64,000 bases of DNA from Chryseobacterium sp. FH1 (GTDB taxonomy: Bacteria; Bacteroidota; Bacteroidia; Flavobacteriales; Weeksellaceae), in assembly GCF_000735135.1 (NCBI RefSeq), contig NZ_JPLZ01000002.1, positions 1-64,000 of the forward strand, in the 5' to 3' direction. The notes under the pieces were generated by a model. It did not search any database. It was not told the DNA's origin and saw only the letters and a program-made list of their open reading frames with translations. This document shows, piece by piece, positions 1-8,320 of the stretch. Position numbers and translations under genes: made by a program. The stretch's first letter is position 1, and each line of letters opens with the position of its first letter.

Positions 1-55
1 AAAACAACACAGTTACAGGAGTGATAGACTTGCACGAATTAATAGTTAAAATTAA

Positions 56-1105
56 TTAAATTTTCTTTGCAAAATCCATTAATGGTTTCTCAATATGGCG
101 AAAGCTAAATTTGGAAAAAACGATTGTGAAAATTGTGCCAGATGTAATTGTTAGAACTGAAAAGAGAAGTGGGTCTTCAATATTAAATTTCAACAAAATA
201 AAAATTACTATATAAAAAACGATAAGGTGAATACAATACATTGAGTAAGAAATTTTACCAAGATCGATGAGAAATTTACTGCTAAAAATCTTGTGAAATT
301 TATGATTTGCCTGCATCAATAAAACCATTGAGAATATAGCTATCATAATAGAAATTTGAAAATCAATAAAACAAAGACCTAATGTTACCAGCGATAAAAA
401 ATAGAAAACATAATATTTACCAGTCTCCAGATACATCTTAAAAAAATAGTAGGCAATGTAACCAATTAAGAAGTATTGAATCATATAGGGTAGAAATGAT
501 TTTTGAGGCATGTGTAAATGAGAGTAAACTATTAATGGCATCATCAATATTAATGGAATCACTGACAGTATATTTTTTTCTTTAAAATACTTCCAGATGA
601 AGGGAATGAATAGATAAAACTGCCATTCCAACGTCAAAGACCAAGACTGACCCATTAGTGTGTAAGTAAAGGGATATTTGTTATCGGGAAACACTCCGTG
701 CAACAACAATACATGACTTATGATGTTAATCCAAAAATGGTCATTAAATGCAGTTTCAATAAGTTTTATTCTTGTTTTAATATTTGGATTTTCAAAAGGT
801 AGTTGAGTAAGAATATCTAAAGAAAAATTGAGAGCAAAAATACTGATGCCTAGCGCTACAAGATATATAGGAAATAATCTGAAAGCTCGTCTGATAATGT
901 ATCTGGTGAATATTTCTCCTTTATCAAGTAAAATATGAGTGACAAAGCCACTCAGAATAATAAAAGCTACAACAGGAAGATATCCATTGTAAAAGAAGTC
1001 AGTCAAGAAGTTCTTAGGCAATAAAGGCAAAAACCCGAATCCGTGTAGTAGCACTACCCATAATGCCATCAATCCTCGAAATGATTCTAAGTAATTGTAC
1101 TTCAT
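56..1105 (-). CDS. Acyltransferase family 3 membrane protein (OafA/YrhL-like)
   Basis: 349 residues, almost entirely hydrophobic helices. The N-terminus reads FRGLMALWVVLLHGF, the usual opening of Acyltransferase_3 proteins, with the family's catalytic-type histidine at H21. A second hallmark, YIIRRAFRLFPIY, lies near residues 69-81, and about ten membrane spans follow. Family members transfer acetyl or other acyl groups to sugars of surface polysaccharides from the cytoplasmic membrane; the acceptor here cannot be read from the sequence. The gene stands alone, divergent from the outer-membrane protein gene at 1433. Its DNA looks more AT-rich than the neighbouring housekeeping genes, which could mean acquisition by transfer. 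Confidence 0.88.
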   Translation of the reverse strand: MKYNYLESFRGLMALWVVLLHGFGFLPLLPKNFLTDFFYNGYLPVVAFIILSGFVTHILLDKGEIFTRYIIRRAFRLFPIYLVALGISIFALNFSLDILTQLPFENPNIKTRIKLIETAFNDHFWINIISHVLLLHGVFPDNKYPFTYTLMGQSWSLTLEWQFYLFIPFIWKYFKEKNILSVIPLILMMPLIVYSHLHMPQKSFLPYMIQYFLIGYIAYYFFKMYLETGKYYVFYFLSLVTLGLCFIDFQISIMIAIFSMVLLMQANHKFHKIFSSKFLIDLGKISYSMYCIHLIVFYIVIFILLKFNIEDPLLFSVLTITSGTIFTIVFSKFSFRHIEKPLMDFAKKI

Positions 1106-1134
1106 TAATTAGTTTTCAGCAAAAATAGCAAAAA

Positions 1135-1166
1135 CCCTTTAAACATTCTTTAAAGGGCTTTTTTTT
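1135..1166. terminator. Terminator-like hairpin with T-tract
   Basis: Perfect 9-bp stem (CCCTTTAAA / TTTAAAGGG, loop CATTC) followed on the plus strand by C and eight or more T. On the minus strand it is also followed by a T-rich stretch. It lies upstream of both flanking genes, so its client transcript is not obvious. Confidence 0.6.
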
Positions 1167-1378
1167 GGACATTCAGTTTGGAATCTGTGGACGTTCAGTT
1201 TTTGCGATTATACAGAGGCTTTTTTTATTAATTTATTTTTTGATGTAACAAAATATTGCGTTTGGTTGTCTAGTATATAAATTCCTAATAAAAAATTTTG
1301 TTTCTGAAAATCAACACTTTAAAGACAATAATAAAATTTATTTACTACTTTGTATTGCATAATACTAATTTAATTATA

Positions 1379-1386
1379 TATCTTTG
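1379..1386 (+). promoter_or_regulatory. Bacteroidetes -7 promoter box
   Basis: TATCTTTG matches TAnnTTTG and lies 47 bases upstream of the start at 1433. A TTG at 1355-1357 could be the -33 element, with a 21-base spacer. Confidence 0.55.
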
Positions 1387-1432
1387 CAATATCAAATAGT
1401 AAGAAAAACAAACTACTCTAATAAAATAAATT

Positions 1433-3682
1433 ATGAAAGCTCAAATACTAATCGCAGGTCTCTTCTTCTCCGGAATGATTTCTGCCCAGCAGATCACAAC
1501 AGATTCTACTGCTACAAAAAATATAGAAGCGGTTACAATTACGAAACAAGTTTTTAAAAAAGAGAGCGACCGTTTTGTTTATGATGTTGCCAACTCCCCT
1601 GTTGCAAAAGGAAACACTACTTTTGAAATTTTGAAACAAACACCATTGCTCTCTTCCACAGACGATAAAACTTTGAGAATCGCAGGAAAAAACAACGCTT
1701 TGATTTTCATCAACGGAAGAAAAACGAATATGGATGCTGAATCTTTGGCTCAGTTTCTAAAAAATACGCCAGCGGAAAACATTCAGAAAATCGAGGTGAT
1801 CACAACACCAGGAAGTGAATATCAAGTTGAATCTTCCGACGGGATCATCAACATCATTCTAAAGAAAAAAATGACCGACGGAACGAACGGAAACTTGAGA
1901 ATGTCCAACTCTCAAAACAAATACAACGCAAGCTCTGCAAGTGCCTCTGTCAATTACCGAAAAGATAAATTGGGAATCTCTGGAAATATTAGTACAAGTG
2001 ACAATATCCAAGCGCAAGATTACACCCTGAGAAACAGAAACGGCGAATACTCCAACGAATCAACGGGAAGCATAGACGATCCGAACAAAAATCTTGGTGG
2101 CTACATCAACATTGATTATCAATTGAATGACAACAGCAACTTGGCTTTGACTTGGAATTCTTGGGCAAACAGAAGTCATGATTCAAGGGTTGATCTTTTC
2201 AACATCTCGGAGGGTCCAAATGTGGAAACCGGATTGTTGGAAAAAAGATACACCCTCTCCAGAAACCGCGAAAATGCAAGGTCATACAACAATTCATTAA
2301 ACCTGAATTATGAATTGAAAACCGATACGTTGGGCAGCAAATTGAATTTGAATGCGGCCTATCTCAATTACAGGAGATTTCAAGTGACAGACAACAGAAC
2401 GATTTTCTCCGATGTTTTTAGAAACGACCTAGGACTTAGTAAACAAACCATTCAGGATTTGCCACAATACATCAACAATTTTTCTGGAATGGTAGATTAT
2501 ATCAAGAAATTCAAGAACGATTTTACCGTTTCAGTTGGTGGGAATTATAATAAAACAAAAACCGATAATGATACAAAAAATGACACCTATTTTGTAGATC
2601 CGGCTAGACCAACTAAAAATGAACCTAACCATTTTGTATATGATGAAAACATCTATGGTGCATATTTGACTTTAGAAAAGAAACTTTCGGAAAAATTTTC
2701 TGGGAAAGTTGGAGCACGATATGAGATTACGAACAGTCTTGGAACATCCGACAATTCATCGAATCCAGCTTATGCAAAAATCGAAAGAAACTTCAATAAT
2801 TTCTTGCCTTATCTAAGTTTGAACTACGCCATCAATGACAAGAATAACATTTCCTACGCCTTCTCCAGCAGAATGAGAAGACCAAGTTTCTGGGAAATCA
2901 ATCCTGTGAGAAACATCTTGACGGATGACAATTACACTCAGAATGATCCTTTTGTAAAAGCGTCTTCCGTTTATAATCAAGAGATGACCTATATGTTCAA
3001 AAACTCTTACTTCTTGGTGGTGAATCACTCTTTTGTGAAAGACCAAATCACGCAGGTTCCGTTGCAAGGGATTGTTCAATATGCGAATGGACAAATAGGA
3101 ACTAAAAACGAGTTGCGATACATCAGAACCAACTTTGGAGACAGACACGAACTATCCGCAATGCTAGGACTGCAAAAATCATTTTTCAAACAATATTGGA
3201 GCACCAATTTCAACATCGGAATCCAATATAATAAGAACAAAGGAAGCTTGAGTATGGACCCAACGACTGGCGATATTTTCCCAACTTATGAGAATAACAT
3301 CAGCTCCACAAGTCTTCTAATTCAGATGAACAACAACATCCGACTAGACAAAAAGAAAACCTGGTTCCTTGGTGTCAACGGATTCTATGTGGACAAACAA
3401 CAGATTGAATTAGGTTTGTTAAAAGACTTAATGAGCCTTGACCTTAACCTTAAAAAAATCTGGAACAGCTGGACTTTTGCAGTCGATGTGAGAGATGTAT
3501 TGAGAACAAATGTTGTAGAAATCGAGGATTATCAAGCGAATGGAAACTACAACTACATCAAAAATGACCAATTCCGAAGAGGCGTGATGGTGAGCTTGAC
3601 TTACAACTTCGGAAACAATAAAGTGAAGAAAGTGAGAGACATAGAAAGTGCTTCCGACGCTATTAAAAACCGCACCAGATAA
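1433..3682 (+). CDS. Outer membrane beta-barrel protein (TonB-dependent receptor-like)
   Basis: 749 residues. The signal peptide (about 1-18) ends in SAQQ. A plug-like domain (about 45-145) contains the typical VITTPGSEYQVESSDGIINI stretch. A long barrel of alternating strands and Asn/Ser/Tyr-rich loops follows and ends in a strand close to LTYNFG. This arrangement, with no carboxypeptidase-like N-terminal domain, fits the outer-membrane beta-barrel family widespread in flavobacteria. Such proteins span the outer membrane and some import ligands with TonB energy; no substrate can be inferred. The gene is monocistronic, with a promoter box at 1379 and a terminator at 3717. About 40 residues (Lys/Arg/Ala-rich) follow the last clear barrel strand. 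Confidence 0.88.
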   Translation: MKAQILIAGLFFSGMISAQQITTDSTATKNIEAVTITKQVFKKESDRFVYDVANSPVAKGNTTFEILKQTPLLSSTDDKTLRIAGKNNALIFINGRKTNMDAESLAQFLKNTPAENIQKIEVITTPGSEYQVESSDGIINIILKKKMTDGTNGNLRMSNSQNKYNASSASASVNYRKDKLGISGNISTSDNIQAQDYTLRNRNGEYSNESTGSIDDPNKNLGGYINIDYQLNDNSNLALTWNSWANRSHDSRVDLFNISEGPNVETGLLEKRYTLSRNRENARSYNNSLNLNYELKTDTLGSKLNLNAAYLNYRRFQVTDNRTIFSDVFRNDLGLSKQTIQDLPQYINNFSGMVDYIKKFKNDFTVSVGGNYNKTKTDNDTKNDTYFVDPARPTKNEPNHFVYDENIYGAYLTLEKKLSEKFSGKVGARYEITNSLGTSDNSSNPAYAKIERNFNNFLPYLSLNYAINDKNNISYAFSSRMRRPSFWEINPVRNILTDDNYTQNDPFVKASSVYNQEMTYMFKNSYFLVVNHSFVKDQITQVPLQGIVQYANGQIGTKNELRYIRTNFGDRHELSAMLGLQKSFFKQYWSTNFNIGIQYNKNKGSLSMDPTTGDIFPTYENNISSTSLLIQMNNNIRLDKKKTWFLGVNGFYVDKQQIELGLLKDLMSLDLNLKKIWNSWTFAVDVRDVLRTNVVEIEDYQANGNYNYIKNDQFRRGVMVSLTYNFGNNKVKKVRDIESASDAIKNRTR

Positions 3683-3716
3683 CTACATTATATATCACGT
3701 TAAATTTTTTCAAAGG

Positions 3717-3748
3717 AAACTCCTAATGCAATTTGGGAGTTTTTTATT
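3717..3748 (+). terminator. Rho-independent terminator of the beta-barrel gene
   Basis: AAACTCC pairs with GGAGTTT around an 11-12 base loop, followed by TTTATTTTTT. The T-tract runs into the 3' end of the convergent minus-strand gene. Confidence 0.7.
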
Positions 3749-4765
3749 TTTTCTGATTTCGCCAAATGAAGCCATCCAGCAAATAATGCGTCAATTGAGG
3801 CACGACCAAAAGCGGAACCAGAAACTGTTGCCAAGATATGGAAACTTCGAAGTTTTGAATTGAAAAATGTTCGCGCCAAACCAAGATTTCCCACATCAAT
3901 TCTTCGAAAAAAGCAAAGCCCAGAAGAATCAAAACAAACAAGAAAATCCCAAAGCTGGTTTTAAAAATAGAAAGTTTTTTTAAGCTTAAATTATCTTTCT
4001 GCTCAATTTCACGAATGTAGATCAAAGCGATGTACGGAATGCCGTGAGAAATGACATTAAGCAAGGTGAAAATCAAATCATTATTAAAATAGACAATCCC
4101 GAAATACCAAGACAGATAAGTTCCAACAATGATAGTATTTTTCGGAATGTTAAATGATTTTTCATTAATGAAAAAATAAATGGTTTTCAAAATCCAAATC
4201 GCAAGAATCACAAAATAAATCACCGTAATCGCAGGCACATAATTGGGAATCGAGCTCGTCCAACTGAACTCATTTTCCACAAACCAATTGAACGCTCTGG
4301 GCGTCTTAATCCAATAAAGCATCGGAAAAATCGTGGCGGAATAAATCGCTAAGCCGTCCCAAAATTTTGAAAAACCTTTTTTCTCAAATCTAGCGTAAAG
4401 CCTCATAAAACCATATTGCTGACGCACAAAATGAAACACTGCGACCAACGCCAAACCTGACCAGAAAAACAAACTCCCAAGCTGATAGAAAATCAAACCG
4501 AGAATCAAACTGATTGCCGGAATTCCCAAATACAAAAGTTTCCTTTTATGGAATTCGTCCTTAATGAAATAAGTTTTGAATAATGTTGAGTAAACGTGCG
4601 CCACATCCACGAAAACGATGAGAATCAACCAAGTGTAGAACGAGTAATGATTTTCCAGATTTTGAATCTGACTTTGAAACAAATCACCACCGCCAACACC
4701 AAAAATGGCGGAGACAAGATGAAACGCCAATCCGTTTTCGCATTGTGAATCCAAGGCTGTCTCAT
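3744..4765 (-). pseudogene. Frameshifted polytopic membrane protein, last gene of the polyamine operon
   Basis: The long frame starts at 4754, but that start is probably wrong. In another frame an ATG at 4765 overlaps the upstream stop as ATGA, like other junctions in this operon, and encodes MRQPWIHNAKTDWRFILSPP, a convincing start running into a membrane helix. One extra T in the TTT at 4681-4683 (AAA on the plus strand) would join the two frames as ...FLVLAVVI-LFQSQIQNLE... into about 340 residues. The remainder has about eight membrane helices and several histidines in or near them (DVAHVYSTLFK, FHFVRQQYG, ISHGIPYIA, THYLLDGFIWRN). I do not recognise the family. The frameshift may be a sequencing error, a real inactivation or a recoding site. 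If real, only a protein from an internal start would be made. Confidence 0.72.
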
Positions 4766-6363
4766 CGTTTTAGCATTTCTTTTACCGCATTGATGCCTTG
4801 ATGAAAAGCCTCTTCGAAAATGGAAATTCCTGATAAATCTGAGTGCGCAAAGAACACTTTCCCATCGATATTTTGTTTCGCCAAAGCTCTTTCCACTCCG
4901 AAAATAAAATCCGGAACCGGCGAAATCATCCCGTGACCCAACTTATGAAACTGAATATCAAGGATGAAATCTTCAATCTCGGGATGAGCGACTTTCAAAT
5001 CTGCAAGAACCAGTTTTTTCAAATCTTCATCTTTCTGATAGTATAACTTTTTTCGTGCTTTTTTGCAGTCGTCGGTAGAAAAACTTCGGTAATAGGTGAT
5101 GACTTTTTTGCCCATATTTTGATTGAGGTTTTGATGTTGGTCATTGATGTAACCCAAACCTTCCGTTCCAAAAATCACGTTGTCCCAAGCCAATTCTTCT
5201 CCTCCACCAAATTCATTTTTCAATGTTAAAGTCGCCAATAGCCAAGGCACATAATTGAAATTCTTCAGTTTTCTGTCTTTGAAAATATGTTGATTCACGA
5301 ATTGTGGCGTTGCAAAAAGCACTTTTTCGGCAATAATTTCTTTAGAGATTTTAGTTTGATTATCAAAAACCAAAACCTCCACATTTTCCGCATTCCAAGA
5401 GACATCATAAACCAAATGTTGTGATAGATTTTTGCCTTCCACAAACTTCGAAAGATGCTTCGCTAATCGCGCATTTCCTTCTGGCCAAGTGAAAACCTGG
5501 TCGTGGCGGTTGGTCGCCCAATTGTTTTTTCGTCCGGCGAAATAATGGATTCCCGCCCACGCAGAAACGTATTTCATTCCCAAACCATAGTCGTCTTTGC
5601 AGGAATAATCCATTAGCCAAAGCAATTCTTCGGATTCAAAATGGTTGGATTGAAGCCAGCTTTCAAACGTGATTTTATCAAGATTTTTTGCTTCAGTTTC
5701 TTGGCTGGATTTGTCCAATGGAATATCAAACCAATACTTTCCAGACGCATCTTTTCTGGTTCGGAATTCGTCCATTAATTTGAAAAAACGCTCGAATTCT
5801 TTTTTAGTTTTTAGTGAAATTCCATTTTGTGGTGTGAGGTCATTTTGCCATTCATTTTTGAAGAAAAGTCGCTCTTCTTTTGGGAACGTGAGTTGCTCGA
5901 CATCGAAGGTTGGCAATCCATTTTCGTCATCGCCGAGGTAGATTTTGCATTCCTTCAAAAACTCAATCAACTCCAAATCTTCTTTGTTGGGAATCGGCAG
6001 ATAATGGGCGCCGAGCGGGAATTTTGAGAATTTGTTTTCGCCGTTGGAAGCATTTCCTCCCAAATGATTTTCCATCTCGACCAGAAGAAAATCCGTTTCG
6101 TTGTTCTTGGTCAAATGTCTGCAAGCGGATAGTCCGGAGATTCCGCTTCCGACAATCAGGAATTTGACTTTAATTTCTTCCGTAGATTTAGGAAAATCCT
6201 TTGCCCAAAGTTGATGTCCCAAAACATAATTGGTTCCTGTAATCTTCAATAAAATCGATTTTGATTTTTGCTTGCAATACTGCAGAAAAGGCAACATCGC
6301 GCCAGCCCACAACATTGTCGTAAGAAAAGATTTTCGCGAAATTTGGTTTGGGCTTTGAGACAA
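4762..6363 (-). CDS. FAD/NAD(P)-binding amine-oxidase-like oxidoreductase
   Basis: 533 residues. A Rossmann motif VGSGISGLSA (G72, G74, G77) is followed by an acidic E96 and LGGNA, the dinucleotide-binding start of flavin amine oxidases and desaturases. The C-terminus has the matching FAD segment (FAHSDLSGISIFEEAFHQGI). A short leader precedes the Rossmann fold: SRKSFLTTMLWAGAMLPF resembles a Tat or membrane-anchor signal, though RK replaces RR and the lipobox is poor. It lies 15 bases downstream of the spermidine-synthase-like gene and overlaps the next gene by ATGA. That context suggests a polyamine or related amine as substrate, but this is inference; protoporphyrinogen- or carotenoid-type oxidoreductases share the fold. 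Confidence 0.8.
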   Translation of the reverse strand: MSQSPNQISRKSFLTTMLWAGAMLPFLQYCKQKSKSILLKITGTNYVLGHQLWAKDFPKSTEEIKVKFLIVGSGISGLSACRHLTKNNETDFLLVEMENHLGGNASNGENKFSKFPLGAHYLPIPNKEDLELIEFLKECKIYLGDDENGLPTFDVEQLTFPKEERLFFKNEWQNDLTPQNGISLKTKKEFERFFKLMDEFRTRKDASGKYWFDIPLDKSSQETEAKNLDKITFESWLQSNHFESEELLWLMDYSCKDDYGLGMKYVSAWAGIHYFAGRKNNWATNRHDQVFTWPEGNARLAKHLSKFVEGKNLSQHLVYDVSWNAENVEVLVFDNQTKISKEIIAEKVLFATPQFVNQHIFKDRKLKNFNYVPWLLATLTLKNEFGGGEELAWDNVIFGTEGLGYINDQHQNLNQNMGKKVITYYRSFSTDDCKKARKKLYYQKDEDLKKLVLADLKVAHPEIEDFILDIQFHKLGHGMISPVPDFIFGVERALAKQNIDGKVFFAHSDLSGISIFEEAFHQGINAVKEMLKR

Positions 6364-6378
6364 TTTTAAGGATTTAAA

Positions 6379-7893
6379 TTACTGAATTTTGCCCCATTCT
6401 TCATCAAAATATCGAACTAAAATCTGATTATCCAAACGATTAACTTCCGGATTTTCAGCCTTCATATCTTTGCTGAAGTAGGACATTTGCTTAAAATTAT
6501 AATCATAAAATTTCAAATCAGGAATTTTTCTAACGATTTTATTATCAATCGGTTGGAACGATGCGAAACAAAATCCCCATTCTCCAAAACTCGGAACATA
6601 AGTGTGATAAGCCGTTGTGAAAGGGAAAATTTGATTGATGGTTTTCTCGATGCACCAAAAAGATTTCGGCGCGAAATAAGGCGAAGTTGTTTGCACTACG
6701 ATTTTGGTATCCGGCGTGGTGACTTTCTCCAATTCATTGTAAAACTGAACCGAATATAATTTCCCCAAACTGTAATTGGAAGGGTCCGGAAAATCGATGA
6801 TGATGACGTCGTACTTCTTCTTGTTTTCCTTAATCCAAATGTACGCGTCCTTGTTGACGATTTGTAATTTCGGATTGGAAAGTGCGCTGTGATTCAATTT
6901 TTTCATTGTTTCGTTGTCTTTGAAAAAATTGGTCATCTGCCCGTCCAAATCTACGAGTGTGATATTCTTAACGTCTTTATATTTTAAAACTTCTCTCACC
7001 GCAAAACCGTCGCCTCCGCCCAAAATCAAAACGTTGGAAATATTCTTGGCCATTGACATTGCTGGATGAACCAATGCCTCGTGATAACGGTATTCGTCGG
7101 CGGAAGAGAACTGCAGATTGTTGTTAAGATAAAGCCTGAAATCCTTGTCGTTCCGCGTCAAAACGATTCTTTGATATGGAGAATTGTTTGCGTAAACAAT
7201 ATTTTCACCGTACAATTTCTCTTCAGAAAACGCCAAGAGTTTATCAGAAAAAATGAATAAAGCGACCAATCCTAAAAAGGCGACAATGGATTTGGCCTTC
7301 AAAGCGATTGGATTTTTCAGTTCTTTTTCCAGATAGAATGAAAGGAAAATGGCAATTGAAATATTAATCAAACCAAAAAAAAGTGGCGTTTTGATAATCC
7401 CCAAACTTGGAATCAAAACCAATGGAAAAAGGATTGATGCTAATAAAGCACCAATATAATCAAAGGCAAAAACGTTGGAAACCAAATCCTTGAAAGCAAC
7501 TTTATCCTTCAAGATATTCATCAGCAATGGAATTTCCAATCCGACCAAACATCCCGTGACGAAAACGAAAAGGTACAAAACCGGCTCAAAATGCTGAATT
7601 GTATTAAACAAAAAGAACAAAACCACAGAACTAATTCCGCCAATCACGCCAACGAGAATCTCAATCTCAACAAATTTGTTCAACAAATCCTTGTGAATAA
7701 ACTTGGCAAAATACGACCCAACGCCCATCGAAAATAGGTAAACGCCGATGATGAAAGAAAACTGCTTGACAGAATCTCCCAAAAGATAACTCGCCAAAGC
7801 GCCTGCAACCAACTCATAAATCAGTCCGCAAGTCGCAATGACGAACACCGAAAAAAGCAGAAGCAATTCAAAAGAAATGCGTTTTTTATCCAT
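6379..7893 (-). CDS. Membrane-anchored spermidine synthase-like aminopropyltransferase
   Basis: 504 residues in two parts. About seven membrane helices span residues 8-215. A soluble spermidine-synthase fold (about 225-480) carries YQRIVL (240-245), the substrate segment around DEYRYHEALVHP (266-277), the SAM-type loop GGGDG (292-296), an acidic VDLD (314-317) and IIDFPDP (365-371), where the family's catalytic aspartate lies. Known members transfer aminopropyl from decarboxylated SAM to putrescine or related amines; the matching decarboxylase is encoded at the head of this operon. The start overlaps the DUF350 gene by 8 bases. Membrane-fused members are common beside DUF350 and their true product is uncertain, so no speE symbol is given. 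Confidence 0.87.
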   Translation of the reverse strand: MDKKRISFELLLLFSVFVIATCGLIYELVAGALASYLLGDSVKQFSFIIGVYLFSMGVGSYFAKFIHKDLLNKFVEIEILVGVIGGISSVVLFFLFNTIQHFEPVLYLFVFVTGCLVGLEIPLLMNILKDKVAFKDLVSNVFAFDYIGALLASILFPLVLIPSLGIIKTPLFFGLINISIAIFLSFYLEKELKNPIALKAKSIVAFLGLVALFIFSDKLLAFSEEKLYGENIVYANNSPYQRIVLTRNDKDFRLYLNNNLQFSSADEYRYHEALVHPAMSMAKNISNVLILGGGDGFAVREVLKYKDVKNITLVDLDGQMTNFFKDNETMKKLNHSALSNPKLQIVNKDAYIWIKENKKKYDVIIIDFPDPSNYSLGKLYSVQFYNELEKVTTPDTKIVVQTTSPYFAPKSFWCIEKTINQIFPFTTAYHTYVPSFGEWGFCFASFQPIDNKIVRKIPDLKFYDYNFKQMSYFSKDMKAENPEVNRLDNQILVRYFDEEWGKIQ

Positions 7894-8101
7894 GAATCGC
7901 TCCGCTGATAATGATGGAAATCCCGATGATAAACGCGCCCAGGATAATTGCCAAAGCGGTATTGTTGTTTTTTGAAATCTCGTGCCACGTTTTTTCCGGC
8001 GTCAATTTCTCGATGATGAGGTAGCAAACCAAAAGAATGGCGACTCCCAAAAAAGCGTATAATATTGAATTGACTATCGGTAAATAATTAAATTCTCCCA
8101 T
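7886..8101 (-). CDS. DUF350 small membrane protein
   Basis: 71 residues with two membrane helices (about 9-30 and 47-68) joined by a short polar linker, EKLTPEKTWHEISKNNN. The second helix reads ALAIILGAFIIGISIIISGA, the glycine-rich pattern of DUF350 proteins. Members are normally 60-140 residues, so this is a full single-unit version. The function is unknown. It sits between the 64-residue membrane protein (24-base gap) and the spermidine-synthase-like gene (8-base overlap). DUF350 genes commonly neighbour DUF4178 and aminopropyltransferase genes in other bacteria, suggesting a joint membrane role. Confidence 0.87.
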   Translation of the reverse strand: MGEFNYLPIVNSILYAFLGVAILLVCYLIIEKLTPEKTWHEISKNNNTALAIILGAFIIGISIIISGAIHG

Positions 8102-8125
8102 TGTTTTTTATTTTTTTAATCAAAG

Positions 8126-8320
8126 TTATTTGTGATAATATCTGTAAACGGACGTTCCGTGTGAGCGATATCTCGAGGTTCCGTCCCTGTATTTTTCGGT
8201 CTTTGCGCAATCGCAGAACTGATTTCCCGTGTAGGTCAAATAGAGAAACCAACCAAGAAAAAACACGCCTGCGAAGACTACAAGTTTATATTTCTTGATG
8301 TAATTAATGATTTTTTCCAT
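8126..8320 (-). CDS. Small single-span membrane protein of the polyamine operon
   Basis: 64 residues: a Lys-rich start, one membrane helix (about 13-31), then an outward tail with CDC at 37-39 and many Arg/Tyr/His residues, ending TSVYRYYHK. I do not recognise a family. The start codon shares one base with the stop of the DUF4178 gene (TGATG), so translation is probably coupled, which supports a real gene despite its size. The Cys pair and charged tail could bind metal or a partner, but that is speculation. Confidence 0.72.
   Translation of the reverse strand: MEKIINYIKKYKLVVFAGVFFLGWFLYLTYTGNQFCDCAKTEKYRDGTSRYRSHGTSVYRYYHK

Larger units (their letters stand above)
1106..1432. other. Intergenic region between divergent genes
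   Basis: 327 bases without a gene. It holds a terminator-like hairpin (1135-1166), two near-identical copies of a 12-base motif (ACATTCAGTTTG at about 1170 and ACGTTCAGTTTT at about 1191), and a -7 box for the plus-strand gene. No coding sequence or tRNA was seen. Confidence 0.6.

Noticed and set aside
3648-3863. 71-residue plus-strand frame after the beta-barrel gene
   Set aside because: It spans the terminator and the 3' end of a convergent gene and has no protein features.
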